Shown here in pieces: positions 42,774 to 54,672 of a DNA stretch of 64,000 nucleotides; within the stretch, counting starts at the first letter, position 1, and each line of letters opens with the position of its first letter. Origin of the DNA: Prostheceraeus crozeri (taxonomy: Eukaryota; Platyhelminthes; Polycladida; Euryleptidae); the NCBI GenBank assembly GCA_907163375.1, contig CAJQUW010013657.1:62001-126000 (forward strand), written 5' to 3'. A program made the translations under genes and the position numbers. A model generated the notes under the pieces. That model did not search any database, was not told where the DNA came from, and saw nothing but the letters and a program-made list of their open reading frames with translations.

Positions 42774-43314
42774 TTTTGCTAGACCATCTCCGCTACATCT
42801 TTGCTGGTTAGACCGAAGGTTGCTGTTAACACCATTACCTCCTATTTCTTCAATTGAACGTTTTATGGCTACGCCTGATTTCTTCTTATGTTTACTATCA
42901 GACGGAGCTCCGCTCCTCAAGGTTTCCCCCACAGCTATGTTAGCAATTTTGTTTTTTGTTTCCTCTGAAAGTTTTTTTAAATTTTTTAGTTCTTCAGAAT
43001 CATTCCTAAGTTTACGAATAGCTTCTAGGTGTTTTAATTCGTTTTGAGACTTAACAGCATCTGATATTGCACTAGCTGTACTACCTATAGCAGCTGCTCC
43101 TTTAGCAGCAGATGAAATCAAATCTTTATTATTTTTAATCAAGTTAACGATACTTCCAATACCAGAAAATATACCATCCCGCGGTGCCTAGGAACTTTTG
43201 TGTTCCGATTGTTTCTACACTGTCATAATGGTAAACAGATTTCATAGATGGTTCATGAGCAATTTTTTGATTTGAAGCAAAATGTTTAAGATTGTGTTTA
43301 TAAATTATAGGCAT
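42774..43314 (-). pseudogene. Second hydrophobic virion-type protein of element B
   Basis: Shares SSAAKGAAAIGSTASAI and the charged tail with A. It carries a palindromic mini-repeat (42897-42925) coding LRSGAPS that A lacks, a net difference of 24 bases (8 codons). Broken, about one break. Confidence 0.55.
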
Positions 43315-43364
43315 CTTTTAGGATTAAATTTGACTTTTGGGAAAAATATTTACGATTGGTTAGT

Positions 43365-43480
43365 AACCTGAGGACCTTTGGTCCGATCGGCTAAAGCCTC
43401 GAGGACCTTCGGTCCGATCGGCTAAAGCCTCGAGGAGCTTCGCTCCGATTGGTTAGTAACCTGAGGACCTTTGGTCCGTT
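43365..43480. repeat. Dense cluster of palindromic mini-repeats (B only)
   Basis: Four units in about 115 bases: GGTTAGTAACC, GGACCTTTGGTCC, GGCTAAAGCC, GGACCTTCGGTCC and GGAGCTTCGCTCC, each a short self-complementary hairpin, partly in head-to-tail repeats. In A this spot holds the duplicated gene head instead. Confidence 0.9.
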
Positions 43481-44367
43481 TAAGATTTACGTTTGTGAAT
43501 GGACAACAACTTCGAGATAACTTTATTAATTGACTGTTGCACTTTATCTATTGCGTCAAGCAGCGTGTGATGTACTTTAATTTCTTTTCTATTAACTTGC
43601 ATTTTCTGCTGATTACTCTTCAATGCCGTTTTAAGTGCATTTAACTTAATTTTAAGAACATCTAATTGTCTTTTAACAGAATCTAACTGTTCTTTATTTT
43701 CTTTAGAGTTTTCTTGTAAATTTTTCTTTAATTCATTTTCTAAATTGATTTTGAGAGTTTTCATTTTATCAACTCTTTGATTAAGCGAGTTTACTTCATT
43801 TATTATTCTATTCATCTTTTTCATTTGTTGAGTAATTTTAGAACTTAATTCATCAACACTTTTTTGGAATGTAGTTTGTAACTGCTTTAAATTTTTTTTA
43901 ATTCTTTCAGGTAGTTTTTCTATTACATCTTCTAATTGTTCTTTTAACATTTTTATCTGTTGTTTATTTTTAATGACTGCAGATTTTAAATTTATAGAAA
44001 GTAATATTAAAATTTTTGATTGTTCAGAAATCTTTTTAAAAAGTTTTGCTATATCTGTTTCTAGCTCTCTATCCTTTTTATCAAGTTTTAATAATTTTTC
44101 GTTTAATGATTTGTCATTAAGTTTTAGCAACTTTCATTCATTCATCAGTGGAACCAAAACATCGTTTATATATTTTTCTTTTAAGTCATTGATTTGTGTA
44201 TCAACATATTGTTTATTTGTCAACTCTGTATTTTGTTGCGGAAGAATAGAAAGATGCAATGGACCAGATAAAACGTCTCCAGTTTTCATAATATAATTTT
44301 CTATTTCTATTTCTAATTCACGATTATTCGGGATATATGCACCTCCACCAACATTTGGTAACATCAT
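43480..44367 (-). pseudogene. Fiber-like coiled-coil protein of element B
   Basis: Same start (MMLPNVGGGAYIPNN) and MKTGDVLSGPLHL motif as in A, followed by a long heptad-type coiled coil of roughly 220 residues. Coiled-coil sequence differs more between A and B than the capsid genes do. Broken, about one break. Confidence 0.55.
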
Positions 44368-44412
44368 TTTTAACAGTAAAAAAATAAAATTTTTTCTAAT
44401 AAAAGTAAAAAA

Positions 44413-45572
44413 ATGGAAAAACCAAATTTGAAAAAATTATATTCGTCCGCATCATCCTGTTCTTCTTATTCGACGAGATCAACGGGATTTGAAAATAAAT
44501 GTTTTGATAATAATAATAATAATAATCCATGTATAGATGTAAATCTTTTGTTTGAATTACAAGCCGAAATATTTAGAGAACAAACAAAAGGTTTACCTTC
44601 TATAGAAACTAACTATTGTTTATTTCCGGGTGATCCATTTATAAAATTTATGGATATTGTAAGTAAATATAATGATGTAGCTTATGTGGAATTAAATAAA
44701 GAAAATTTGGTTATAATAGGTCATAATAATGTTTATGGTTTTATTAGAGCAGTTTTGCCGATTAGTAATACTGATTGGCTAGAAAATAAAATTATTAATT
44801 GTATCAATATTAAAGAATTAGTTAAAAAATTAAAATCTTTTTCGAAAGAAAAAATTAGATTATTTGTTGATGAACAAAATCAATATAACATTCACATAGA
44901 GAGTAAAAAACATAATGAAGAATTATTATGTCAAGTTTATTATAGAGATACAATTTATAAACAAGAAACATTAGAAATGCCGCAAAGATATGATGATGAT
45001 ACTTATATAGGATTATATTCAAACTTAAATATTAATTTGTTAAAATCTTATATAAATGGTTTAGCTCAACAAGAGAAAATTTATATGTGGACTACACCTT
45101 ATACTATTAACAATGACCATAATCATAATCATAATAAACAACTGAAGGTTCTAGGGCTTTGCCCGATCTTAAAGAATCTTATGATAATAATGATGATTCT
45201 GTAACATCTGAAAAAGGTGTAAATGGTAAAAAAGATTATAATAATATTAGTAATTATAATAATTTAAGTGAAGAAAAATTTATATCTCATACTGATGTAC
45301 ATGATATTAATACTACATATAATCAAAATTTATCTAAATTTCATTTTCTTACAATTGAAAATAATAATGATGGAATAGTTGAAGATACTGTTAGACAACT
45401 ATGTGTCGGGTCTACAAAATTTAAATTAGGATTTACATCTAATCAATTTAAAATTTTATCATCTTCAATAAAAACTAAAAGTGATTCAGATTATGGTGGT
45501 GTTATTAAATTTTCCAAAAGAGTTCAAAGACCAATATTTTTCTCTATTATATTATTATCAAATAATAAATAG
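44413..45572 (+). pseudogene. Possible sliding-clamp (PCNA-like) protein, cargo of element B
   Basis: The N-terminal half has FLFELQ-type start, then IKFMDIVSKYNDVAYVELNK, NINCINIKELVKKLKSFSKE and FVDEQNQYNIHIE, which resemble clamp folds with paired sheets. The C-terminal half has VGSTKFKLGFTSNQFKILSSS and a final strand-rich segment, echoing the second clamp domain. The match is by pattern only, so confidence is modest. It occupies the position of A's zinc-finger and ATPase set. It contains a GGGCTTTGCCC mini-repeat near 45155. Broken, about one break. Confidence 0.35.
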
Positions 45573-45575
45573 AAT

Positions 45576-45943
45576 TTAGAATTAGATATTCCTATCAGGG
45601 AATGGTATCCTATCAGGGAATGGCATCCTATACCAAAAAGTGTAATTTATGATGATGAAGAATCAATTTATGATGATGATGAAGAATCAATTTATGATGA
45701 TGAAGAATCAATAGTTAGTGAAAATGAATTTAAATTATCTTTTAATAAAACGTTATATGATAAAACTTAATATGATAAAACTTAATATGATAAAACTTAA
45801 TGTGATAAAACTTAATGTGATAAAGAAAATAAAATAACTTAGGAACGTGAAATATATAATAATATAAAATAACTCTCAAGACCTTGATATTAGAATGTTT
45901 ATATTTAAAATTAAAACACAATTTTTCTTCAAAAAATAAAAAA
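45576..45943. repeat. AT-rich spacer with several tandem repeats (B)
   Basis: Contains two copies of CCTATCAGGGAATGG (45590-45625), Asp/Glu-coding GATGATGAAGAATCAAT repeats (45655-45715) and about five 16-base repeats of type AATATGATAAAACTT (45750-45825). No conserved gene is seen between the cargo gene and polymerase. Confidence 0.7.
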
Positions 45944-48900
45944 ATGGAAATACCAAGTTTTATTGTAACATATGTAAAAAAAAGTTGCAAACAAAAAGAA
46001 GTTATCAATCTCATTTAAATAGTAAATTGCATTTACAAAATGTAGATCGAGTTGATGAAGGAAATATATTAAAATTAAATAATTATATAAACTATCTAGA
46101 AACATTGCCTACTGACATAAAAGTTAAAAAATGTTTGATGATTATTCACATTCGGAATATAAAAAAGTTTTTAATAGTGAAGATGAACATGTACATGGGA
46201 CATCGGAGATGTCTTCCAGGGCTTCGCCCGCACCAGATGGAAGATATTTATTTAGCGATACTGATGAATTTAACGAAATAGATGAATTAAACGAAATTAA
46301 AAAAACAGATGAAGCTGAACGAACCGATGAAGCGGTAACCGATATAAAATATTTATTTAATGAATCGGTTGAACATAATGAAACCGATGAAACTTTTTCT
46401 GATATTCTAACAACTTTTATAATATATTTAAGAAATCTTTCAAATGTTATATGAATGTAGAAGTACTTTATACAAAAAATGGACCTGATGGAATTCCTGA
46501 AGAAATAATACAAGGACATTTTACAAATTCACAAGAAATTCATAATGTAAATGATATACAACCCATATTTGAATCGATGATACTTAAATTAGAAAATTGT
46601 ATAATTGAAGCCCAGTTACGTGAATCTGGTTGGAGATTTGTTAAAATACTATCTAAGAAAATAGTAATTGATAAATATAAAAATAATACTGGTGGTAGTT
46701 ATGTTCCTTTACCTTTCAGTTCACCACAAATAATCAACATAAAAAATGAAGATGATTATTGTTTTCTGTGGAGTATTATAGCACATTTACATCCTGCAGA
46801 ATATCATAAAGAAAGACTAAGTCATTACAATAAAGAAGAATACATAAATGAATTTGATCTCTCTGATGGCTTACATGAATTTCCATATGATTATAATAGA
46901 TTAATAAAGTTTCATAAAAAGAATAAAAATTTAATAGAAGTAAATGTTTTTGAATTAAATGTGAATTATGTTTCTATTGGTAAAATTACTTTACTTTACT
47001 CAGATTCAAAAAAATTTTATTTGAATAATAAAAATTTATGTCAATCAGAAATAGTATATAATGATAGGGGAAATTACATGCATCATAATATTTTTTACCA
47101 AGGAAATATAATATGTACTGAAAAATTTCAAATTGTTAAAACACTATCACCAATTATGATTAATCATAATAATTATAAAGGACGCAATGATGATTATAAT
47201 TACAAATATTCATCTTTGTCTTTAGAATATCAACAAAAATTACAAAATTTAAATGAAATTTTACAAAAATGTAAAACAGATTATCAACAACAAACAAAAA
47301 TATTAGTACAAGAATATGGCCATAAATATCAAAATAAGATAGAAACGATTCAAGAATTAAATAAAGACAATAAAGACAATAAAGAATTAAATAATGAAGA
47401 AAATAAAGAATTAAATGAATGTTTAAAAAAATGTCTACAACAATATAAAGAACAATATGATAAATAATATAGTTATCAGCTACAAATATTAAATCAAAAT
47501 TATCAACAGACTGAAAAGGATTTACAAAGACAAATTGATTTAACACATGAAATATATAAAGATAAGTTTGAAAAATTAGAACAGACAAAACAACCAGCAC
47601 AATCGAATATATTATATTATCAGGGTCATTTTATATTGTGTAAAGATGTTTCTATATTTACAAAAACTTCAGATAATGCTAATTTTCCTTGTCTCCAATG
47701 TATGACGAGCTTTAGAGCTAAAGAAGAAATGAATAGACATTTGGAGAATTGCCAACAAAATGAAGCAGTCAGAAACAGATTTCCAAAAGATGATTATTTA
47801 GAATATAATAAATGGTATTTTAAAAATAAAGTACCCTTTACTATTTATTGTGATTTTGAAGCATATAATGTTAATATGACACAAAATCGAACGGAAAGTT
47901 CCAGGGCTTCACCAGATTCTGAAAATGATAATTCTGATAATTGTACGGGCCAAGCCCTAGAACCTTCGGTTTTTAAATATGAAAAAAGTGCAGCTGAACA
48001 AAGTAAAGAAAAATATTTATTTGAACAAAAACCATTATGTTGGGGAATGTACATTCATTCAAGTTATCCTGAATTATCTAAAACAGAATATTTTCAATAC
48101 TATGGTGAAGATAGTTCAGAAATGTTTACAAAGAAAGTAGAAGAATTACAAAATTATTTTTCACAATTGCTTGAAACAAATATACCAATGATGCCATTAA
48201 CGGATGAAGAAAAAATTAATTTTGTTAATGAAACAAATTGTTATTACTGTGGAAAAGAATTTACAAAAAATTATAAAAATGGCAGAGGTAGATATCTTGA
48301 CAAAGTAGAAGATCATGATCATCTAATTGGATTATATAGAGGTGCAGCACATAATTCTTGTAATCTTAATGCTAATAAATTTAAATATAACTTTGTTCCT
48401 CTATATTTCTACAATGGTTCTAAATATGATTTCCATCTAGTAATGAAAGATTTATTTTCATCTGAAAAATTACAACTACAACAAATAAATGTACTATGTA
48501 AAACAGAAGAAGAATATTTTTCAATGCAATTAGGTTGTATTAGAATTTTAGATGCATTTAAATTTTTTACTCCTTATTCATTAGATGTAATGGGAAAAAC
48601 TTTGAAACCTGAACAATGTAAAATATTAGATAAATATAATTTAAAACCTTTAAAAGGAATATTTCCGTATGAGTATATAGCCTGCGGCTCACAGTCGAAG
48701 ACTGATATAACTGGAGATAAAACCTGTGGTTCGCAGTCGAAGACTGATTTTAATTCTGTGAATAAAATTATGGAAGAAAAACAACTTCCTCCAATAAATA
48801 AATTTAAATCAACATTAAAACAATCACAATTATCTGACGAAGACTATGCAGAAGCTGAAAAAAATTGCAGAGAGTTAAATTGTAGAACAATGTATGATTA

Positions 48901-50591
48901 TACAATGAAATATCTTCAGATAGATGTATTAATACTAGCTGATCTTTTCGAAAACTTTCGTGATATGTGTTTAGAATATTACGGAATAGATCCATGTTAT
49001 TGTTATTCTACACCAGGTTTAACATGGTTAGCAGGAATAAAACATACAAATGTTCAAGCCGATGGCTCTAGGACAAAGTCCGTTAAACTTAAACATTATA
49101 AAGAAAATACATATGATAAATTATTATTTTTTGAATCTGGAATTAGAGGTGGTGTTTCATCAGTTTTAGGTAATCGTTATGTACAGTGTTACAATAAAAA
49201 AGTAAATCCTGATGATTATGGAATAATGAAACCTTTATCTCCAGAAGAAAAAGAAAAAATATTAGAAATTTTTCGAACGAAACGAGAAGGAGTAGAACGT
49301 GAAAATGCAATTGATGAATTCATGAGAGAAAACTATTTGTTATATTATGATTTTAATAGCTTATATTCTTCTTGCATGATACAAGAATTACCAACAGATG
49401 AGATGGAATGGTGTAATATTCGTACGACATCAGAGGTGTCTACTAGGGATTCGCCCGTTCTTGATTATCAAAAAACATATGATGGAAATTATAATCATGG
49501 TTATATATATGAAGTTGATTTAGTATACCCTGATGAAATAAAAGATAAAACAAAATATTTTCCTTTCTGTCCCGAAAACAAAATTCCCAATATAGAATAT
49601 TTTTCAGATTATCAAAAATCTTTAATTCCTAAGAAATACAGACCAACAAAAAAACTTATGTTAACACAAAGCAATAAAGGAAAGTATGTTGTTGAAGGAA
49701 GAATGCTAGATTGGTATTTAGATCATGGAATGATTCTCACCAAAATACATCGAAAACTATTTTATCAAAAATCTAGATGGTTAAAAGATTATATAGAGTT
49801 CAATATTGAAAAACGTAAAATAGCTAAAAGAAATAAAGATGATTTTGGAAACGTGTTCTTCAAATTAATGAATAATGCATTTTATGGTAAGACTTTAGAA
49901 AATGTGCGTAATAGACAAAATATTGAAATAGTTTCAAAATAATAATAGGTTTCAAAATTTAACAAGGAAACCTACATATAAAAGAACTACTAGATTTAGT
50001 GATGAACTATGTGCTGTACACTTACGTCGAATCAGCGTAAAACATGATAAGTTTAATTTTATAGGATTCACTATATTAGAATTAGCTAAACTATTTATGT
50101 ATAGATTTATATATGATTATTTAGCACCTGCTTATGGCAAAAACTATAAATTACACTTTACAGATACCGATTCTGTTTTCTTAGAATTAACAATACCGTG
50201 TAATTCTACACTTGATGAAGAAATTAATAAAATAAAAGATATCATTCATTCTTCTGATTTATGTAAAGTAAAAGATGAATTAGAAGGAAATGAAGATTTC
50301 ATAACAGAAGCTATATTTTTAAAATCTAAATGTTATTGTTATGACACAACTAATAATATTAAAACACATAAAACATTAAAAGGAATTTCAAAGGCATCAG
50401 TGGCTAATCAAATAACATTTCAAGATTATAAAAATGTATTATTCAATAATGAAATAAAAACAGCATGTAATTATAGACTTAATTCAATGAAACATAAAAT
50501 GTATTTAAAAGAAGAACATAAATTAGCATTAGATCCATTTGATGATAAAAGAAAAATTTTACCTGATGGAATAACTACTTTACCTTTTTAA
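45944..50591 (+). pseudogene. Protein-primed DNA polymerase B of element B
   Basis: Same architecture as in A: zinc finger, YCFLWSIIAHLHPA region, coiled coil, IYCDFEAYN exonuclease motif, HNH-like DHDHLIGLYRGAAHNSCN, YYDFNSLYSS, KLMNNAFYGKT and HFTDTDSVF. It has one in-frame palindromic mini-repeat (49418-49460) that A lacks, and lacks the one at 32285 in A. Broken, about four breaks. Confidence 0.85.
49418..49460. repeat. In-frame palindromic mini-repeat in PolB (B only)
   Basis: Degenerate GACATCAGAGGTGTC and GGGATTCGCCC, coding TSEVSTRDSP. B is 39 bases (13 codons) longer than A here, just after the first polymerase motif. Confidence 0.8.
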
Positions 50592-50730
50592 AGTTTATTT
50601 ATTATTATTTAAATCCGTCTAGAAAAAATTTTTTTATTATTTAAATCAGTCTAGAATAAAAATTTTATTATTTATTGCTCAGTATAAAAATTTTTTATTA
50701 TTTAAATCAGTCTAGAATAAAAATTTTTTA
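50592..50730. repeat. AT-rich spacer with short direct repeats (B)
   Basis: Three to four copies of a TTATTTAAATCAGTCTAGAA-type unit lie between the convergent polymerase and ATPase genes. No gene is present. Confidence 0.6.
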
Positions 50731-51497
50731 TTACTCAGTAAACAAATCTTCTATAACTCTATCATGAATTTTTATATCAATATTAATTGTAATGAAGCCA
50801 TAATCTTTTGACCAAGCATTGTTACACGATTGTTTAAATTCATCTTTATTTCTTACGCATAAATCTCTTAACAAATCACTTAAGTTTCTTGCATTTATTT
50901 CAAATAGCATAAATATATTTGCATTCTTTCTAATAACACTTCCGTCTAATGAATACATACTTTGTGTTAAATAAAAAACACTACAGCTATTATGTCTACC
51001 TCTTGTGAAATAATTTCTCTGAACTGACTGATTTCCATCATTAACACAATCATCAAAAATTACACAATGTTTCATTGTTTTATCTAGTTTACTAGGATCT
51101 TGCATATTACCACTATCATCTATTAATTGTATCTTTATATGCTTATTTTTATTGGATTCTACTAACTGATTATTTTTTGCTGCTTCTTCACACCACGAAC
51201 TTATTTCTTCTTCATCTTCAGATTTTTCATATTCTTTGAATAATGAAGCAATTGCTGTTTTTTTAAGATTATTTTCAAATCCATATTTTAAAAATTGATA
51301 GACGGGTTGTTCTGCTGTTGTTGTATAAATTATAAGATTGTTATAATCCAAAAAATTTGGAGTCGTTAAAATTTTAAATAATAGATACGTTTTTCCACAT
51401 CCTGATCTTCCACAAATAACTGACAAAACTTTAATAGATAAATTTGGATGATGATTAAATTTAAGTTTTTTTACTTAATGGTAGTACTTCACTCATT
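50731..51497 (-). pseudogene. Packaging ATPase of element B
   Basis: Walker A CGRSGCGKTYLLFKIL, Walker B CVIFDDCVND and the YFTRGRHNSCSVFYLTQS segment are all present and nearly identical to A. Convergent with polymerase. Broken, about one break. Confidence 0.85.
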
Positions 51498-51590
51498 TTT
51501 AATAAAAAATATTATTTTTTATTTTATTTTTATTTTTTTGTTTTTAAAGAAGAAGAAGAAAATTAAACTTCTCTAGCTTCGCGTGGGAGT

Positions 51591-52379
51591 TTATACCTCC
51601 CGAACCAAAAGATCTATCATAAACTCTTCACCTCCAAAATTTATTTCTTGTCCTTTTTCATCAGTGATTCTCATGTTAATGTTGTTAATAGTTTTTCTTG
51701 TAATAGGGAAATATATTAATGTTTGTGGAATTACATTTAATCTATAACCAATGGGTACAGTAAAAGCTGGAAAACTGAATATTAAATTTGATAATTTACC
51801 ATTTATATATCCTCCTTCAATAGTGTCACAATGTACAACAATTGAATTTATTTCAGTTATTTTTGGAATCTTCTCACCTAAATGATAACCTTGACTATAG
51901 GTTTGTTTATTAAATCCTAATAGTCTTGACAATGATCTATCATGATTAAAATCAACTTGATGATTATCGTCTAAAGTAAGAGAAAATTTATTAACTGCCG
52001 GTTCAACTGCAAAATGTAATTGTTTCTTATCTTTAAATGGTATACCTAAATTTCTCTTAATTTCATTTGATATTGATTCAACTTCGTAAGAACCAGGAAG
52101 AAAAGTTAGTATTTTCCATGTTTTGCCTTTATCAGTAGAATATCTAAATTGATCATTCACATCTTTGATAACGTTTCGATTAGTGTTAAATGTAGAGAAA
52201 CTAGTCAATGCAATTTGATAATTTTTATTTTGTTCTAAATGTAGAATGGGTTCTAAATTACAAGTGTGTGATGAAGTAGTTGTTATAATTTTTAACGTCG
52301 TACTAAATTTTGATGAACCCAAAATCTCTGTCAAATTTTCTAAATGATTATTAATTTTGTCTAAATCTGCTGAACACAT
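51591..52379 (-). CDS. Minor capsid (penton-like) protein of element B
   Basis: Full-length 262-residue homologue of 36411-37199, with the same start (MCSADLDKINNHLENL) and end (LLVREV). About nine residues differ. Reads open. Confidence 0.75.
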   Translation of the reverse strand: MCSADLDKINNHLENLTEILGSSKFSTTLKIITTTSSHTCNLEPILHLEQNKNYQIALTSFSTFNTNRNVIKDVNDQFRYSTDKGKTWKILTFLPGSYEVESISNEIKRNLGIPFKDKKQLHFAVEPAVNKFSLTLDDNHQVDFNHDRSLSRLLGFNKQTYSQGYHLGEKIPKITEINSIVVHCDTIEGGYINGKLSNLIFSFPAFTVPIGYRLNVIPQTLIYFPITRKTINNINMRITDEKGQEINFGGEEFMIDLLVREV

Positions 52380-52421
52380 TTTTTAGTTAAAATTTTAAAT
52401 AAATATTTTTTTATAAAAAAA

Positions 52422-53248
52422 TTAGAAACAACATATTTCAGCTACACTTTTATAATCCTCTTCATTTAGAATCTTCTTTTCTAACAGTCTTTTCAATATA
52501 GCATGAATTTCATTGAAACTAGAATTATGTCCTTCTTTTATTGCAGATATTAAAATATTTAATTTATTTAGTAATTCTTGTGGTTCATCTGGTAAGAATA
52601 CAGTTTTTTTTGTTTTCTGTTTTTCAGATAAACCTTTTCCTACTTTAACTCCCGTTGATAGTAAATTTTCTAATTGTTTATAACGTCTAAGAGATTTTAC
52701 TGCACCAACTCTATCTAACATAGCTTTATATTTTATGAGATCTTCTACAGCATAATTATTTAAATCTGCTCCTCTTAAAAGATCAACAAAATTTCTATCT
52801 AAACTAAAAGGAGATTTATCTGGTGAAAAAATTAAACCTCGAAAAGGTTGTGGAAATATTTCTTTTTGTCCGAGATAAAATCTAGGCATTGTTTTTCCAT
52901 CTATAAATGAAATAGAATGTTCAAATTGCATAGATTTTGGTAATTTCTTGTTAATGTTTGATTCCAGTAATCCATAGTCATCTAATATAGTTTTGTGCTC
53001 TGGATCTGTTATATCAATTTGTTTATCATTATTTGTACTTTCTTTTTCAAGAGTTTTAAATGGTTTCATAGTTTTTCAAAATCAGTTTTTACTTGCTCGG
53101 TTTGCTGCATTTTTTCAAACATATCAGATTGAATACCAGCTTTTATCATTCTATGTTGAAGACGATTTTCTTTCATAATATTTCTTTGTTTTATTAACTC
53201 TTCTAATTGTTTTATTCTTTTAAAATTATCAGCTCTAATTTTATCCAT
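52422..53248 (-). pseudogene. Unassigned structural-type protein of element B
   Basis: Homologue of 37375-38187, same MDKIRADNFKRIKQLEEL start and FIDGKTMPRFYLGQKEIFP core. The C-terminal end here (EEDYKSVAEICCF) continues cleanly, whereas in A the palindromic cluster at 37313-37378 lies at this place. Broken, about one break. Confidence 0.55.
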
Positions 53249-53369
53249 TTTTAAAATATAATATTTGAATTTTGTGGTAACATTGGAATACAGCAAAAAC
53301 AGTTTACTGTACAAATTATTTTTTTATTGCTTTGTTGTCTGACATCTTTTCGTTTAAAGTTTTCTCGTT

Positions 53370-54047
53370 TTAAGTTTTGTTTAATAAAGTTTTGCTTAAA
53401 TTTTCGCTTAAAGTTTTTAGCTCTTCTAAAAAAATTTTGTCATTTTCTTCATTAGAAATTTTACCATCACTAGAAATTTTGCCATCCTGTCTATTCTTAT
53501 CATCAACTTTTTCGGACTGTAATTGAAAGGTTTGATTTACTTCATTAGCTATTTGATCAAATTTTTCAATCTCATCTAACGTAATAACATTATCATCACA
53601 TACTCTTTGAAAGTAGTAATGTAGTTTATCATAGACTTCTTTAATATGTAAATGCTTAGTTTTTAATGATTTTCGTTTCTTACTTATTAAAGATTTATCT
53701 AACATTGTAACAAGTGAAGTTGCAAAAACACCCGTACCTGTTAAAGCTGTAGCAACTACTGGAATTACTAAAACACCTGAAGATATAACAATTGTTAAAG
53801 CACCTAAACTTATTGTTAAGAATATGCCAATTCCTTGTGTTACATTCTTAACTTTAGACCATCTCTTTCTTAACTTTTTATAATGCTCTAATCTTAATAA
53901 TAATTGAGATTCCTTATCTTTCATATAACGTACTCTATCTTTGTGTTTTTCTTTATTCATTTTTTCAATGTCCATTAAAGTAGAACTACGTTCATATGAT
54001 AACGAAGGATATATTCTTGCGGTTTCATCCACTTTTGTTTCTTCCAT
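53370..54047 (-). CDS. Membrane protein of element B
   Basis: The 225-residue frame matches 38324-39037, with the same two hydrophobic segments and charged tail. The N-terminal EGTSEM repeats present in A are reduced here. It reads open and starts within the terminal repeat. Confidence 0.6.
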   Translation of the reverse strand: MEETKVDETARIYPSLSYERSSTLMDIEKMNKEKHKDRVRYMKDKESQLLLRLEHYKKLRKRWSKVKNVTQGIGIFLTISLGALTIVISSGVLVIPVVATALTGTGVFATSLVTMLDKSLISKKRKSLKTKHLHIKEVYDKLHYYFQRVCDDNVITLDEIEKFDQIANEVNQTFQLQSEKVDDKNRQDGKISSDGKISNEENDKIFLEELKTLSENLSKTLLNKT

Positions 54048-54538
54048 TTTTAAAGAAATATTATTAGTAACATGTTATATTTTAAAAACCTGAAAGATGG
54101 ATAAAATTCATGAATTTGAAATTCTCAACTTTTATGATTTTTGGTGTCCTGGAACGGTCATGATTTAAGCGAGAAAATTGTAATTCTCAAATTTGAGATT
54201 CTTAGCTTTTATGATTTTTTCGGTGTCCTGGAACGGTCATGATTTTGGGAGTAAAAATTGTAATTCTCAAATTTGAGATTTTGAAAAATTTTAAAAATTG
54301 GGTATTTTTAAAAACGGTTTTTTTTCTTCATAACCTGAAAAATGACCAAAATTCATGAATTTAGACCATTTAAAAAGTACCATTTTTTGAAAAATTGGTA
54401 TCTTTAAAAACGACTAAATTCATGAATTTAGGTCTTAATAACCTGAAAAAGGGTTCAAATTCATGAATTTATGTCGTTTTTAAAGATACTATTTTTTTGA
54501 ATTTTATGGTGTCCTGGAACGGTCTTTTGCCCATTACT
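54000..54538 (-). repeat. Right terminal repeat of element B
   Basis: Same layout as the right end of A: CTCAAATTTGAGATT units next to GGTGTCCTGGAACGG cores, AAATTCATGAATTT palindromes, then the outer end TGCCCATTACT. It is simpler than A's end because the GC-rich palindromic mini-repeats are absent. No left partner is found for B. Confidence 0.85.
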
Positions 54539-54672
54539 CTTCTTATCTGTCTTCGAATGATTCATTACACCATAAATTTCTTCTAAGTCCTAGTCAGAGT
54601 GTGTTATTCATCAATCTCTTTCAAGCATTCGCTAGGAATTCCATCGGTCCAAGTGATTGTGAAAATGATCAT
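54539..54672. other. Flank right of element B
   Basis: Less AT-rich DNA without a gene. It does not continue the gypsy integrase interrupted at 20070, and the bases next to the two Polinton outer ends (left ...AATGCT, right CTCTTC...) do not match as a target duplication. Confidence 0.5.

Larger units (their letters stand above)
39630..54538. mobile_element. Polinton/adintovirus-like element B
   Basis: Begins exactly at the terminus of A, inside the integrase gene, and ends at a right terminus reading CCCATTACT (54538). Parts: PLA2-integrase (part), hydrophobic proteins, capsid protein, fiber-like protein, a sliding-clamp-like cargo gene, DNA polymerase B, packaging ATPase, penton-like, one unassigned protein, membrane protein and right TIR. 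Order and strands match A except for the cargo. Broken, perhaps eight to ten breaks. Similarity to A is high (a few percent protein difference in penton and ATPase). Confidence 0.9.
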
